Source of the DNA: CANJXF01 sp043775015
GTDB lineage: Bacteria > Verrucomicrobiota > Verrucomicrobiia > Limisphaerales > CANJXF01
Length of the DNA: 64,000 nt
Direction: 5' to 3'
NCBI GenBank assembly: GCA_043775015.1
Contig: JAYVSV010000098.1
Span: 1 to 64,000 of the forward strand
The notes below the pieces were generated by a model. That model saw only the letters and a list, made by a program, of their open reading frames with translations. It was not told the DNA's origin and searched no databases. The position numbers and the translations under genes are program-made. This document shows positions 33,855-41,732 of the stretch, in pieces (position 1 is the first letter of the stretch; the number at the start of each line of letters is the position of its first letter).

Positions 33855-34544
33855 ATGTTCAAACCAGCCGATTTGTTCGACCTCAGCCAGAGTGAACACG
33901 CCCGGATTTTCGATGGATGCGAAAATGCCTGGGATGCGTTGAAGATTTTGAAGGCCTATATTACGGCGAATCTTCGGCGCGAATTGCACAATCGTTGTGA
34001 GGGAAAAGTTTTTATCGGCAACGATGTCTTCATTGGAGAAGGGACGGTCGTCGAAGATGGCGCGATGATCAAAGGCCCGGCGATCATTGGAAAAAACTGC
34101 GAGATTCGTCACGGTGCTTATATCCGCGATCACGTCATCATTGGTGATAATTGCGTGATCGGGAATTCCAGTGAGATCAAACATTCGATTTTATTCAACG
34201 GTTGCCAGGTGCCGCATTTCAATTATGTAGGAGACTCGATTTTTGGCTGCAAAGCACACCTTGGTGCGGGTGTAAAAATTTCGAATGTGAAACTGGTGCC
34301 GGGAAACGTGTTCGTCGAAATGGACGGCAAACCGTTTGATACTGGATTGAGAAAATTCGGAGCGCTTCTCGGTGATTTCGCAGAAATTGGATGCAACTCG
34401 GTTTTAAATCCAGGAAGCATCATCGGGCGCAACTCAATCATCTATCCGAACACCAATTGGCGAAGTATCTTGCCCACGAACATGATTGTGAAAAATAAAG
34501 CCGCACAGGAAATCGTGGAACGCCATCCGCGAGACGACCGATGA
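33855..34544 (+). CDS. Left-handed beta-helix (hexapeptide) transferase-like protein
   Basis: A 229-residue protein made largely of hexapeptide repeats (VFIGNDVFIGEGTVVEDGAM; AIIGKNCEIRHGAYIRDHVI), forming a left-handed beta helix. The later segment GDFAEIGCNSVLNPGSIIGR resembles the acetyltransferase half of GlmU-type sugar-nucleotide enzymes, but there is no nucleotidyltransferase domain. It could be an acyltransferase acting on a sugar nucleotide. Its stop overlaps the start of the helicase gene by ATGA, so the two unrelated products are co-expressed. Confidence 0.8.
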   Translation: MFKPADLFDLSQSEHARIFDGCENAWDALKILKAYITANLRRELHNRCEGKVFIGNDVFIGEGTVVEDGAMIKGPAIIGKNCEIRHGAYIRDHVIIGDNCVIGNSSEIKHSILFNGCQVPHFNYVGDSIFGCKAHLGAGVKISNVKLVPGNVFVEMDGKPFDTGLRKFGALLGDFAEIGCNSVLNPGSIIGRNSIIYPNTNWRSILPTNMIVKNKAAQEIVERHPRDDR

Positions 34545-36709
34545 TCAGTTTTATCGAACAACAACCTGCTGGTTCGGGCGTGGATCTCGTCAAGCAGGTC
34601 GAAGAAATTTTTTCATCAAGCGGTATTTTATCGAAGGCTAAAAATTTCGAATTTCGCCCGGAACAACAGCAGATGGCCGTTGCCGTCGCGAAGGCGCTGG
34701 AGACGAAAGAACATCTCGTCGTCGAGGCGGGAACCGGCGTCGGCAAGAGTCTCGCTTATTTAATCCCGGCAATTTTGTTCGCCGTCGCCAACAGCAAAAA
34801 GGCGGTTGTCTCCACGCACACCATCAATCTTCAGGAGCAGTTGGTGGAGAAAGATTTGCCAATGCTCGAAGCGGTTCTCGCGCAACTGCCAACGCCGGTG
34901 AAGTTCAGCTTCACGATGTTGAAAGGGCGGCAAAATTATTTATGCACGCGACGTTTGCACAAAGCGATGCAGCAGGCGGACAGTTTGTTCACGTCGCCCG
35001 AAATTCAGGAGCTGCAACGCATTTACGAATGGGCGAAGCGCACCCAAAACGGAAGCTTGTCTGATTTCGAAATTGAGCCGGATCAAAAAGTCTGGTCGCA
35101 GGTTTGTTCTGAACGCGGTCTTTGCACGCCGAAACTTTGTGGGCACCAATCCGACTTTGCGAAAAGTGCGAACAACAATGCCTGCTTTTTCCAGCGCACC
35201 CGCAGTCGGATTCTTTCTTCCGACGTGCTCGTGCTGAATCACACGTTGTTCTTTATGAACCTCGGCGGCGTGGATGAAGAAGTCGAAGGTGGCGTGCTTT
35301 TCAAAAATGATTTTGTGATCTTCGACGAGGCGCATCAGGTGGAAAATGTCGCTTCGCGGCACATCGGCCTCAGCGTTTCGAGCGGACAAATGCGTTATGC
35401 GTTGCAACGGCTCTGGAATCCCCGCACGGAAAAAGGTTTGCTCGCCACCTTGCGAAGAGGTTCTGCCGTGAAACTCGTCGCGGATTTAATCGGCGAAATT
35501 GATCAGTTTTTTCACGCGGTGGAAGCGGCTTGCGAAAATCTCGTGGCGGCGCAAAAGAAAATTCAAAGCTCGACTGAATCCCGCTCCAGCAAGGAACGCA
35601 GTTGGACGGAGTTGCGCATTCGCCAGCACGATCTGGTGGAAGACAACCTGACGTTGCCGATCCAGCGTTTGCGCGAGGCGATCAGCGAGTTGATCAAGAT
35701 CAGTGAGGACAAGGACACGGGTCAGGAACTGATGGAATGCAATCGTCGCCTGGCGGAGTTGAGAAACGAGGTTGCGACTTTCCTCAGCCAGACGGAAGAG
35801 GAATATGTTTATTGGGTGGAGCGGTCGGGGAAAACGCAAAAAAATCTCGCGCTCAATGCCGCGCCGGTGAACGTCGCCGAGTTTTTGCGCCAGCGTCTTT
35901 TTGGTTCGGACACGTCGATCATCATGACGAGCGCGACGTTGGCGGTGGCGAATGAAGTTCAAGGTTCAAAGGTAAAGGTTCAAAGTACTTCCGGCTCCGA
36001 GCCAACACGGAAATCGCAAATCGTAAATCGCAAATCGGGTTTGAATTATTTCGCCAGGCAAGTTGGCGCGGAAAAATCCGCTCTGCTGCAAGTCGGCTCG
36101 CCGTTTGATTACGAGCAGCAGATGAAATTATTTGTCGCGGGCAAAATGCCTGATCCGCGCGAACCCGGTTACGAAGACGCGTTGGTCCATTGGATCGAAC
36201 ATTTCCTGCGCATGACTCATGGCAAAGCGTTTGTGCTCTTCACGAATTTCAAATTGATGCAGCAAATCGCGCTGCGCATGGAGCCGCTTTTTACGGAATT
36301 AAATTTGGAATGTTTTGTCCAGGGGACCGGCACGCCGCGCTCGCTCATGCTGGAAAAATTTAAGGCGGATGTCGATTCAGTCTTATTCGGCACGGATAGT
36401 TTTTGGCAGGGCGTCGATGTTCCGGGCGAGGCCCTTTCCAATGTCATAATCACGCGGCTCCCGTTCGCGGTTCCTGATCACCCGCTGATCGAGGCCAGGA
36501 TTGAAAATATCGAAGCGCACGGCGGAAATTCGTTCATGGATTTCTCATTGCCGGAAGCGATTCTAAAATTTCGACAGGGGGTTGGCCGATTGATCCGCAC
36601 GAAGAGTGACCAGGGAATTGTCGTCGTCCTCGACAATCGCGTGCTCACAAAAAAATATGGGCAAGCGTTTCTCGATGCCTTGCCGAAATGTCCGTTGGAA
36701 ATCGTTTAG
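34541..36709 (+). CDS. DinG-like (XPD/Rad3) DNA helicase
   Basis: A 722-residue superfamily 2 helicase. Motif I: VVEAGTGVGKSLAYLIPA; motif II: DFVIFDEAHQVENVAS; TSATLA near residue 465; the C-terminal motifs GTDSFWQGVDVPGEALSNVI and FRQGVGRLIRTKSD. Cysteines between motifs I and II (YLCTRR, GLCTPKLC, NNACFF) suit a 4Fe-4S cluster. Such enzymes unwind 5'-overhang and R-loop or G4 structures in repair. Between the SATL motif and the helicase C half, about 28 residues are encoded by low-complexity repeat DNA (35957-36037). It is translationally coupled to the hexapeptide gene. Confidence 0.9.
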   Translation: MISFIEQQPAGSGVDLVKQVEEIFSSSGILSKAKNFEFRPEQQQMAVAVAKALETKEHLVVEAGTGVGKSLAYLIPAILFAVANSKKAVVSTHTINLQEQLVEKDLPMLEAVLAQLPTPVKFSFTMLKGRQNYLCTRRLHKAMQQADSLFTSPEIQELQRIYEWAKRTQNGSLSDFEIEPDQKVWSQVCSERGLCTPKLCGHQSDFAKSANNNACFFQRTRSRILSSDVLVLNHTLFFMNLGGVDEEVEGGVLFKNDFVIFDEAHQVENVASRHIGLSVSSGQMRYALQRLWNPRTEKGLLATLRRGSAVKLVADLIGEIDQFFHAVEAACENLVAAQKKIQSSTESRSSKERSWTELRIRQHDLVEDNLTLPIQRLREAISELIKISEDKDTGQELMECNRRLAELRNEVATFLSQTEEEYVYWVERSGKTQKNLALNAAPVNVAEFLRQRLFGSDTSIIMTSATLAVANEVQGSKVKVQSTSGSEPTRKSQIVNRKSGLNYFARQVGAEKSALLQVGSPFDYEQQMKLFVAGKMPDPREPGYEDALVHWIEHFLRMTHGKAFVLFTNFKLMQQIALRMEPLFTELNLECFVQGTGTPRSLMLEKFKADVDSVLFGTDSFWQGVDVPGEALSNVIITRLPFAVPDHPLIEARIENIEAHGGNSFMDFSLPEAILKFRQGVGRLIRTKSDQGIVVVLDNRVLTKKYGQAFLDALPKCPLEIV
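35957..36037. repeat. Low-complexity repeats inside the helicase gene
   Basis: GTTCAAGGTTCAAAGG-type copies at 35957-35985 and 7-base units AATCGCA/AATCGTA at 36011-36037 are separated by a short GC-rich stretch. Both kinds look like intergenic repeat DNA, not codon-selected sequence, yet the frame stays open and gives a polar loop (EVQGSKVKVQS; RKSQIVNRKSG). Confidence 0.75.
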
Positions 36710-36822
36710 CTGAGTGGGGCAAGGCAGGGCGAACTCGCATTTCCTCAGCGGCCTGCCACCCGACGGTCGAATAGGTTGAGAACCCACTTGTTTAATTCCC
36801 TGTGTTGCTTAACCCTTGGGGC

Positions 36823-37227
36823 ATGGGTGAAATCGTCAAATTTGTTCATAACGGTGCCGGCAAAATTTCTCCAAAAATTTTGCGCGGCGTTCATAAAATA
36901 TTGCCGCTGCTGAAATTGGAGTTTACCGAGTTGCAAGACCCTAAATACCCTCATCTCCCCGTGCAGTTGGGATTTCTGGCCGACGTGGTAGAAGATTTTG
37001 TTGAAGGGCTGGCCGATGATTTGCCCTACGTCACCGCTGCGAATGCCGCCTTTGCGCTCGTTTACGCCCATCGCGAATTTGATTTGATCCCCGCTTCCGT
37101 TCCTGAGTTCGGCCATGCGGATGATTCCTCCGTTGCCCGCGCCGTGCTGATTGAACATGAGAGAGTCCTCGCTGATTACGCCGAGAAACACGGTAAGAAG
37201 TGGAGCGCCATCACGACTGATCCCTGA
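36823..37227 (+). CDS. DUF1232 (YkvA-like) small protein
   Basis: A 134-residue protein. The conserved stretch AHREFDLIPASVPEFGHADD resembles the YkvA/DUF1232 core (usually DxIPDxIPxxGxxDD). In that family the core is membrane-associated; here it is less hydrophobic. A longer frame on the opposite strand (36745-37545) covers the same DNA but has no recognisable protein character. The ATG at 36823 is preferred over a GTG at 36802. Function unknown. Confidence 0.55.
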   Translation: MGEIVKFVHNGAGKISPKILRGVHKILPLLKLEFTELQDPKYPHLPVQLGFLADVVEDFVEGLADDLPYVTAANAAFALVYAHREFDLIPASVPEFGHADDSSVARAVLIEHERVLADYAEKHGKKWSAITTDP

Positions 37228-37380
37228 TCGCAATTCGCCGCCGCGAACTTTTCCAAATTTCACGGTCAATCTTGACCCAAAAGGCGCGCCCGGTTGATGC
37301 GAAGAGGCAGCCAAAATGAAATTTGTATTTGCCAGGCTCTTTCCTAAGTTGGAGATGTGGTGAAGCCGCTTCGCAAACAG

Positions 37381-38214
37381 ATGAACAATCAACTGCGCAA
37401 AATCCGTCACGTCGCCCTCGACCTGGATGGAACCGTTTACAAAGGCGGAACGCTGTTTGATTTCACCAAACCATTTTTGTCCCTGCTGAAGGAGCTTGGG
37501 ATCGGTTACACGTTTCTCACGAACAATCCATCCAGGAGCGTCCAAGATTACTTAACGCATTTGCACAAACTAGGGATTGAGGCGGACGAAACGCGGCTTT
37601 ACACCTCTACGCAATGCACCATCGAATTTCTCCAGAATAAATATCCGGCGGCAAAACGCATTTTTGCCCTCGGCACACCGAGCATGTGCGGGCAATTTGT
37701 CGAAGCCGGATTTCTTCTAACCGAAGACAGTCACCTCGACGAACCCGATGCCGTTATCGTCGCATTCGACATGACTCTCAGTTATTCGAAGCTTTGTCGC
37801 GCGGCGTATTGGATTAAAAAAGGCAAACTCTTTATCGCCACAAATCCCGACCGTGTTTGCCCAACGGATCAACCGACGATTTTGGTGGACTGCGGTTCCA
37901 TCTGCGCTTGCCTGGAAGCGGCCACGGGTCGTGCGCCCACAGCGGTTTTAGGCAAGCCTGACCCGGAAATGCTTCGCGACATTCTCGCGCGCCATTCCCT
38001 GCAACCCAACGAACTGGCAATGGTGGGCGACCGCACCTACACCGACGTGGCGATGGGTCATCGCGCTGGAGCGCTGAGCGTGCTTGTTTTAAGTGGCGAA
38101 GCAACCGCTGAAGAAGCCGTAAAATATTTTCCCGCGCCGGATTTGGTATTGCCGAGCTTGAAAGAATTCGGAATTAAATTACGCGAGGCAAAAGCTGAAT
38201 TGACAACCGCGTGA
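37381..38214 (+). CDS. HAD-IIA family sugar phosphatase (NagD-like)
   Basis: About 277 residues. HAD motif I is VALDLDGTVYKGG, motif II FLTNNPSRS, motif III the Lys in VLGKPDPEML, motif IV MVGDRTYTDVAMG. The long C2 cap between motifs II and III is typical of NagD / 4-nitrophenylphosphatase / phosphoglycolate phosphatase-type enzymes. The substrate is likely a small sugar phosphate. The start is uncertain between ATG 37381 and GTG 37357/37360. The stop overlaps the GTG of the transporter gene (GTGA), so a phosphatase and an organophosphate transporter are coupled. Confidence 0.88.
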   Translation: MNNQLRKIRHVALDLDGTVYKGGTLFDFTKPFLSLLKELGIGYTFLTNNPSRSVQDYLTHLHKLGIEADETRLYTSTQCTIEFLQNKYPAAKRIFALGTPSMCGQFVEAGFLLTEDSHLDEPDAVIVAFDMTLSYSKLCRAAYWIKKGKLFIATNPDRVCPTDQPTILVDCGSICACLEAATGRAPTAVLGKPDPEMLRDILARHSLQPNELAMVGDRTYTDVAMGHRAGALSVLVLSGEATAEEAVKYFPAPDLVLPSLKEFGIKLREAKAELTTA

Positions 38215-39551
38215 TCCGACAAAAATCCAATTCGCGTTCTGGCCTCCGCCACTGGTTTCGTCCCGCTCCGCCCCGGCCCCGTTTGCCTGATTCCGAAATT
38301 AACCGACTCTATCCGCGATATCGCTGGCAGGTTTTTGAGGCCGCGTTTCTCGCCTACGCCATGTTTTATTTGGTGCGAAATAATCTTTCGCCGGTGCAAA
38401 AAGAAATGGGCGAGGCGCTGGTTTACACAAAATCGATGATCGGCGACATCCTTGCCGGAACCGCGATCGCGTATGGCATTGGTAAATTTGTCATGGGCTG
38501 TTTCGCTGACCGCAGCGATGCGCGTAAATACATCGCCACAGGATTATTGCTCAGTGCGGGCATCAATTTTCTTTTCGGCGCGACCTCAAATTATTGGGGG
38601 CATTTAATTCTCTGGACGATCAACGGCTTCGTGCAAGGCATGGGCTACGGCCCGTGTTCGCGCGGATTGTCGCACTGGTATAGTGCGAAGGAACGCGGAA
38701 CCGTCTTCGGCGTTTGGAATATTTCCCACAACGTTGGCGGCGGAATCGCGGGCTATCTCGCGGCGAAATGCGCGGAACATTGGGGCTGGCAATCGGCATT
38801 TTATGTTCCTGGAATTATCGCAACACTGGGCGCGATTTATCTTTTCTGGCGAATGCGCGACACGCCGCAATCGGTCGGTTTGCCCGCCGTGGAAGAATAT
38901 AAAAACGATTGGCCGCCCGACGAAAAAGAAGAACACGAAAGGGAACTTTCCGCGCGCGAACTTCTGCTGAAATACATTTTGCCAAACAAAATGCTTTGGC
39001 TACTCGCGCTGGCGAACGTCTTCGTTTACATCGCGCGCTACGCCATGGTCGATTGGGGGCCGACCTATCTTAAAGAAGTGAAAGGCGCGTCGCTCGGCGA
39101 AGGCGGATTCAGCACGACCATCATCGAGTTTGCGGGTGGCGCGGGCATGCTCACGATGGGCTGGCTTTCGGACAAACTGGGCGGACGCCGCGCGCGGGTC
39201 AGTGTGATCGCGATGATTCCGTTGCTGATGGCGTTTTACAGCATCATCATTGTTCCCGCCGAGAAACTTTGGATCGACATGGTTCTGTTCGGCATCATCG
39301 GATTTTGCGTTTACGTGCCGGTGATGTTTTCCGGCGTGATGTCGCTCGATTTAACTTCAAAAAAAGCGGTTGGCACGGCGGCGGGATTCGTCGGACTGTT
39401 CGGTTACATCGGCCGAACGATTGAGGGCAAAGGAATCGGCTGGCTCGTGGAGCATCACGGTTGGAACGTTGCGCTCTGGAGCATTCTCGGTTGCACGTTT
39501 ATGGGGATTATCCTGCTGGCATTTCTCTGGAATGTGAAACCGCGCGGTTAG
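38211..39551 (+). CDS. Organophosphate:phosphate antiporter-type MFS transporter
   Basis: A 446-residue major facilitator with about 12 membrane helices, most like the OPA family (GlpT/UhpT). Seen: FEAAFLAYAMFYLVRNNLSP in helix 1, GKFVMGCFADRSDARKYIAT in the helix 2-3 loop, and GYGPCSRGLSHWYSAKERGT with GVWNISHNVGGG. It would exchange a sugar phosphate or glycerol phosphate for phosphate. It starts with GTG overlapping the stop of the HAD phosphatase, suggesting uptake followed by dephosphorylation of the same compound. A decayed fragment of a second such transporter lies just downstream on the other strand. Confidence 0.9.
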   Translation: MIRQKSNSRSGLRHWFRPAPPRPRLPDSEINRLYPRYRWQVFEAAFLAYAMFYLVRNNLSPVQKEMGEALVYTKSMIGDILAGTAIAYGIGKFVMGCFADRSDARKYIATGLLLSAGINFLFGATSNYWGHLILWTINGFVQGMGYGPCSRGLSHWYSAKERGTVFGVWNISHNVGGGIAGYLAAKCAEHWGWQSAFYVPGIIATLGAIYLFWRMRDTPQSVGLPAVEEYKNDWPPDEKEEHERELSARELLLKYILPNKMLWLLALANVFVYIARYAMVDWGPTYLKEVKGASLGEGGFSTTIIEFAGGAGMLTMGWLSDKLGGRRARVSVIAMIPLLMAFYSIIIVPAEKLWIDMVLFGIIGFCVYVPVMFSGVMSLDLTSKKAVGTAAGFVGLFGYIGRTIEGKGIGWLVEHHGWNVALWSILGCTFMGIILLAFLWNVKPRG

Positions 39552-39589
39552 TGATCTGTTTGAATTTTCGTCCGACGTCGTCAGGCAAC

Positions 39590-39735
39590 TCAAGAAATAT
39601 CAGGACAAGGCGCATTTGTTTGGCGTCGTAGTGCAGTTCCTCTTTGAGTCCGGGAAAGGCGATGCCGAGATTATTGCGGCAAAAATAAAGCGAGTACTTA
39701 GTCAGCCAGAGGACCCAGAGAACAGTGCGTTGCTG
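39590..39735 (-). pseudogene. N-terminal fragment of a second OPA-type transporter
   Basis: Minus-strand translation gives VLWLTKYSLYFCRNNLGIAF followed by PGLKEELHYDAKQM, the start of an OPA/MFS protein (compare FYLVRNNLSPVQKEMGEAL in the intact neighbour). After about 45 residues the similarity ends; no further transmembrane segments follow. The upstream side is replaced by the direct-repeat copy at 39731-39791. It is a remnant, probably of gene duplication and deletion. Confidence 0.65.
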
Positions 39736-39791
39736 CGAGGAAAAGCGCGTCTCGTAGTTGGCTGGCAAATGCAGCACGGGCGTCAACTCTG
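39731..39791. repeat. Direct repeat, copy 1 (left of toxin-antitoxin)
   Basis: Shares with 40424-40505 the stretch GCGAGGAAAAGCGCGTCTCG, then nearly identical TTGGCTGGCAAATGCA and, after a gap, CGGGCGTCAACTCTG. The two copies are in the same orientation and bracket the RelE/ParE module. Confidence 0.85.
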
Positions 39792-39796
39792 GCATG

Positions 39797-39854
39797 GGTA
39801 GGGCCGCGTTGCTGCGCTGCTAATACTACGGCAAAGCAGCAGCTTTGCCCTACC
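39797..39854. repeat. GTAGGGC palindromic element at toxin 3' end
   Basis: Arms GGTAGGGC (39797-39804) and GCCCTACC (39847-39854) flank GC-rich partly paired sequence. The right arm read in reverse begins GGTAGGGCAAAGCTGC, identical to the element at 11832. The TAG stop codon of the toxin gene (39850-39852) lies inside the right arm. Confidence 0.75.
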
Positions 39855-40143
39855 GAACTCTCTGCTTCCAATAACCCGGCTCTCGGCTGCAATGCATAAT
39901 CGTCACGATGAGAATGTAATCAGCTTCGATGGTGTATAAAATGCCGTAAGGAAAAACGTGCGTCAGGCTACGGCGAACATCGTCATCCAGAATGCGCCAG
40001 CGGGTTGGGGCCTCCTTCACAAGTTCGATTGCTTCTTCCACTGCGCCAATGAAACGACGCTCCAATCCCGGTTCGCGCTCTGCGTAAAAAAGTGCGGCTT
40101 CGTGATACTCGGCCAACGCTTCCGCATGGAACTCAAACCTCAT
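39850..40143 (-). CDS. RelE/ParE-family toxin
   Basis: A 97-residue type II toxin. It starts FEFHAEALAEYHEAALFYAE and has the family core RFIGAVEEAIELVKEAPTRW and LTHVFPYGILYTIEADYILI, then the C-terminal HCSREPGYWKQRVR. ParE-like members poison gyrase and RelE-like ones cut mRNA; these cannot be told apart here. It overlaps the antitoxin stop by ATGA. Its stop codon is inside a palindromic element, so the C-terminus may differ from relatives. Confidence 0.92.
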   Translation of the reverse strand: MRFEFHAEALAEYHEAALFYAEREPGLERRFIGAVEEAIELVKEAPTRWRILDDDVRRSLTHVFPYGILYTIEADYILIVTIMHCSREPGYWKQRVR

Positions 40144-40376
40144 TCCATTCCAACCGCGCGGCGAACCTGAGCTAATGCCTCGTCACCGGGAATCGTTTTG
40201 ACCCGACCGGAACGCACTTCGTCTCGACGCCGTTTCGCCTCTGAAATCCAAAGGCGGTCAATTCGGTTGAGTTCCGAAGCATCAAGGCTTTCCACAATCC
40301 GATCAGCCAACAGCGCGCGCGCTTCCGATGAAAGGGTCAGCGCTTCCTCGGCGAGTTGCTCAATAGTCATTGCCAT
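40140..40376 (-). CDS. Addiction-module antitoxin
   Basis: A 78-residue protein of the 'addiction module component' family (EQLAEEALTLSSEARALLAD, then RIVESL; ISEAKRRRDEVRSG). This family pairs with ParE/RelE-like toxins and neutralises them by binding with its C-terminal half; it has no obvious DNA-binding domain. Toxin and antitoxin overlap by 4 bases, antitoxin first, as usual. Confidence 0.92.
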   Translation of the reverse strand: MAMTIEQLAEEALTLSSEARALLADRIVESLDASELNRIDRLWISEAKRRRDEVRSGRVKTIPGDEALAQVRRAVGME

Positions 40377-40423
40377 GACAAAAGGATAAGCGAAGCCGTG
40401 GTGAGGCTCAAGAGTTAGAAATG

Positions 40424-40505
40424 TTGCGAGGAAAAGCGCGTCTCGTTGTTGGCTGGCAAATGCAAGGCGATAGGCAACTCAAAGGCAGGGCGGGCGTCAA
40501 CTCTG
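40424..40505. repeat. Direct repeat, copy 2 (right of toxin-antitoxin)
   Basis: Second copy of the GCGAGGAAAAGCGCGTCTCG unit, with an extra AGGCGATAGGCAACTCAAAGG segment before CGGGCGTCAACTCTG that copy 1 lacks. It lies just upstream of the antitoxin gene. Confidence 0.85.
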
Positions 40506-40559
40506 ACTGGCAGAAAGCCCTCCTTGACGCCGGCTTCTTTGCCATCCACAAATAAACTT

Positions 40560-41261
40560 ATGGGAATGGACGGTGTAGAAATTGTGATGGCAGTCGAAGA
40601 CGCTTTCGATATTCGCATCGAAAATTCGGAAGCGGAAAAACTTCTCACGCCGTTTCAATTGATTGAATTGGTGCAGGCAAAAGTGGCGAATGTGGAAACC
40701 GAGATTTGTCTCAGTCACCGCGCCTTCAATCTCGTTCGCCGCTACATCCTTCAAAGGTTCAATCTTCCAAGGAGCGAAATTACTCCTTCGACCCCGCTTG
40801 GAACCATAGTTCCAAAAAAGGAACGAAAACTTTTCCTGCGTGACCTCAGCGCCGAGTTGACGACTTTCAAGCCCCCAGTGCTCGCAGTGCCGCGGTGGCT
40901 TTCGAGAACACTTCCCGTATTCATCATCGGCGGAGGATTCGCCAGCGCTTGGACGATGACAACACGCGTGGGTTTTCAAAGCGCAGCCGGTTCCTTCGTT
41001 GGTGGTGCGATCGCTTGTGGTCTGCTGTCGATTTTTGCGATCAAGCTGCTTGCAACCGAGTTCCCCACAGGTCTCTCGACGATCGGCGACTTGGCACTCT
41101 GGGTCAAACGATACAAGCCTGATCTCTCCAGCAAATCGGAAAGGGCGTGGACACGCGAACAAATCGCGGCGCGAGTGCGCGAAATCGTCATCGACATTCT
41201 TGCCTGCGAAAAAACTTACCGCGAAGACGCACGCTTCGTTCAAGATCTCGGTCTCTCCTAA
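40560..41261 (+). CDS. Membrane protein with permuted acyl-carrier-protein-like halves
   Basis: A 233-residue protein from the ATG at 40560 (40566 is also possible). Residues 1-42 (GVEIVMAVEDAFDIRIENSE, then AEKLLTP) match helices II-IV of acyl carrier proteins. The last 37 residues (REIVIDILACEKTYREDARF, then VQDLGLS) match helix I and the loop ending just at the DSL site. Joined end to start, the two give DLGLS-MDGVEIVMA, the order of a normal ACP. Between them lie a soluble domain (about 60-115) and two membrane helices (about 125-180). The Ser at the very C-terminus could take the place of the phosphopantetheine Ser, but this is unproven. Confidence 0.7.
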   Translation: MGMDGVEIVMAVEDAFDIRIENSEAEKLLTPFQLIELVQAKVANVETEICLSHRAFNLVRRYILQRFNLPRSEITPSTPLGTIVPKKERKLFLRDLSAELTTFKPPVLAVPRWLSRTLPVFIIGGGFASAWTMTTRVGFQSAAGSFVGGAIACGLLSIFAIKLLATEFPTGLSTIGDLALWVKRYKPDLSSKSERAWTREQIAARVREIVIDILACEKTYREDARFVQDLGLS

Positions 41262-41288
41262 CTTCGCGCCTTCTTGGTTTTCTATGGA

Positions 41289-41540
41289 TTAGTCTTCGCT
41301 GCCGATTGCGAGGCCTTCTGCGCTTAATCCACGGCGCGGCAACGGTGTCTTCGACCCAGCGGCTTTCGTCTTCCACGCGGGACGCTCATCCACCACTTTC
41401 CGGCCTTGGTCTTCGACGCGACGGTGTTGGCCTTCGACCTTGAGCTGATCTTGCGCGGTTACCGGCGCATGTTTGGAACAACCCGCCGATGCGGAAATCA
41501 ATAATGCGATCGCGATGAAGAAAGGATGCCCGATTTTTCA
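41289..41540 (-). CDS. Small lipoprotein with apparent start-proximal frameshift
   Basis: The open frame to the stop at 41289 reads, from upstream, KIGHPFFIAIALLISASAGC, a near-perfect lipoprotein signal, then a polar tail (KHAPVTAQDQLKVEGQHRRV). No start codon precedes it in frame: the only ATG (41536-41538) is one base out because of a run of five A (ATGAAAAATC). Four A would give MKIGHPFF and restore an 83-residue lipoprotein. Either a one-base insertion or sequencing error at the A-run, or use of the internal TTG at 41501. No family recognised. Confidence 0.55.
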
Positions 41541-41623
41541 TAATGTGTCGCCGTTGGATTTTTAGATGACGGCGGCGAACGCAGGTTGTGTGTTATTTTC
41601 GACCAGCTTTTTCCATTCCGATG

Positions 41624-41726
41624 AAATGTCCCGCGAAGGCGCGAAGATTGCGAAGGGAAAAAAGGCGAGCCGAAACTTCATGCTCCTTTCCCCGCTTCGC
41701 AATCTTCGCGCCTTCGCGGGACATTT
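41624..41726. repeat. Perfect 32-bp inverted repeat downstream of dus
   Basis: Arms 41624-41655 and 41695-41726 are exact reverse complements over 32 bases (AAATGTCCCGCGAAGGCGCG and on) with a 39-base loop. It ends 6 bases before the dus stop. The CGCGAAGGCGCGAAG motif is typical of dispersed repeats. It could act as a terminator by stem strength but has no U-tract. Confidence 0.88.
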
Positions 41727-41732
41727 GAATCT

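Noticed and set aside
36745..37545. 266-residue minus-strand frame, longer than the plus-strand DUF1232 gene
   Set aside because: The plus-strand frame shows a DUF1232-like core; the minus frame shows no motif and overlaps the HAD gene start.
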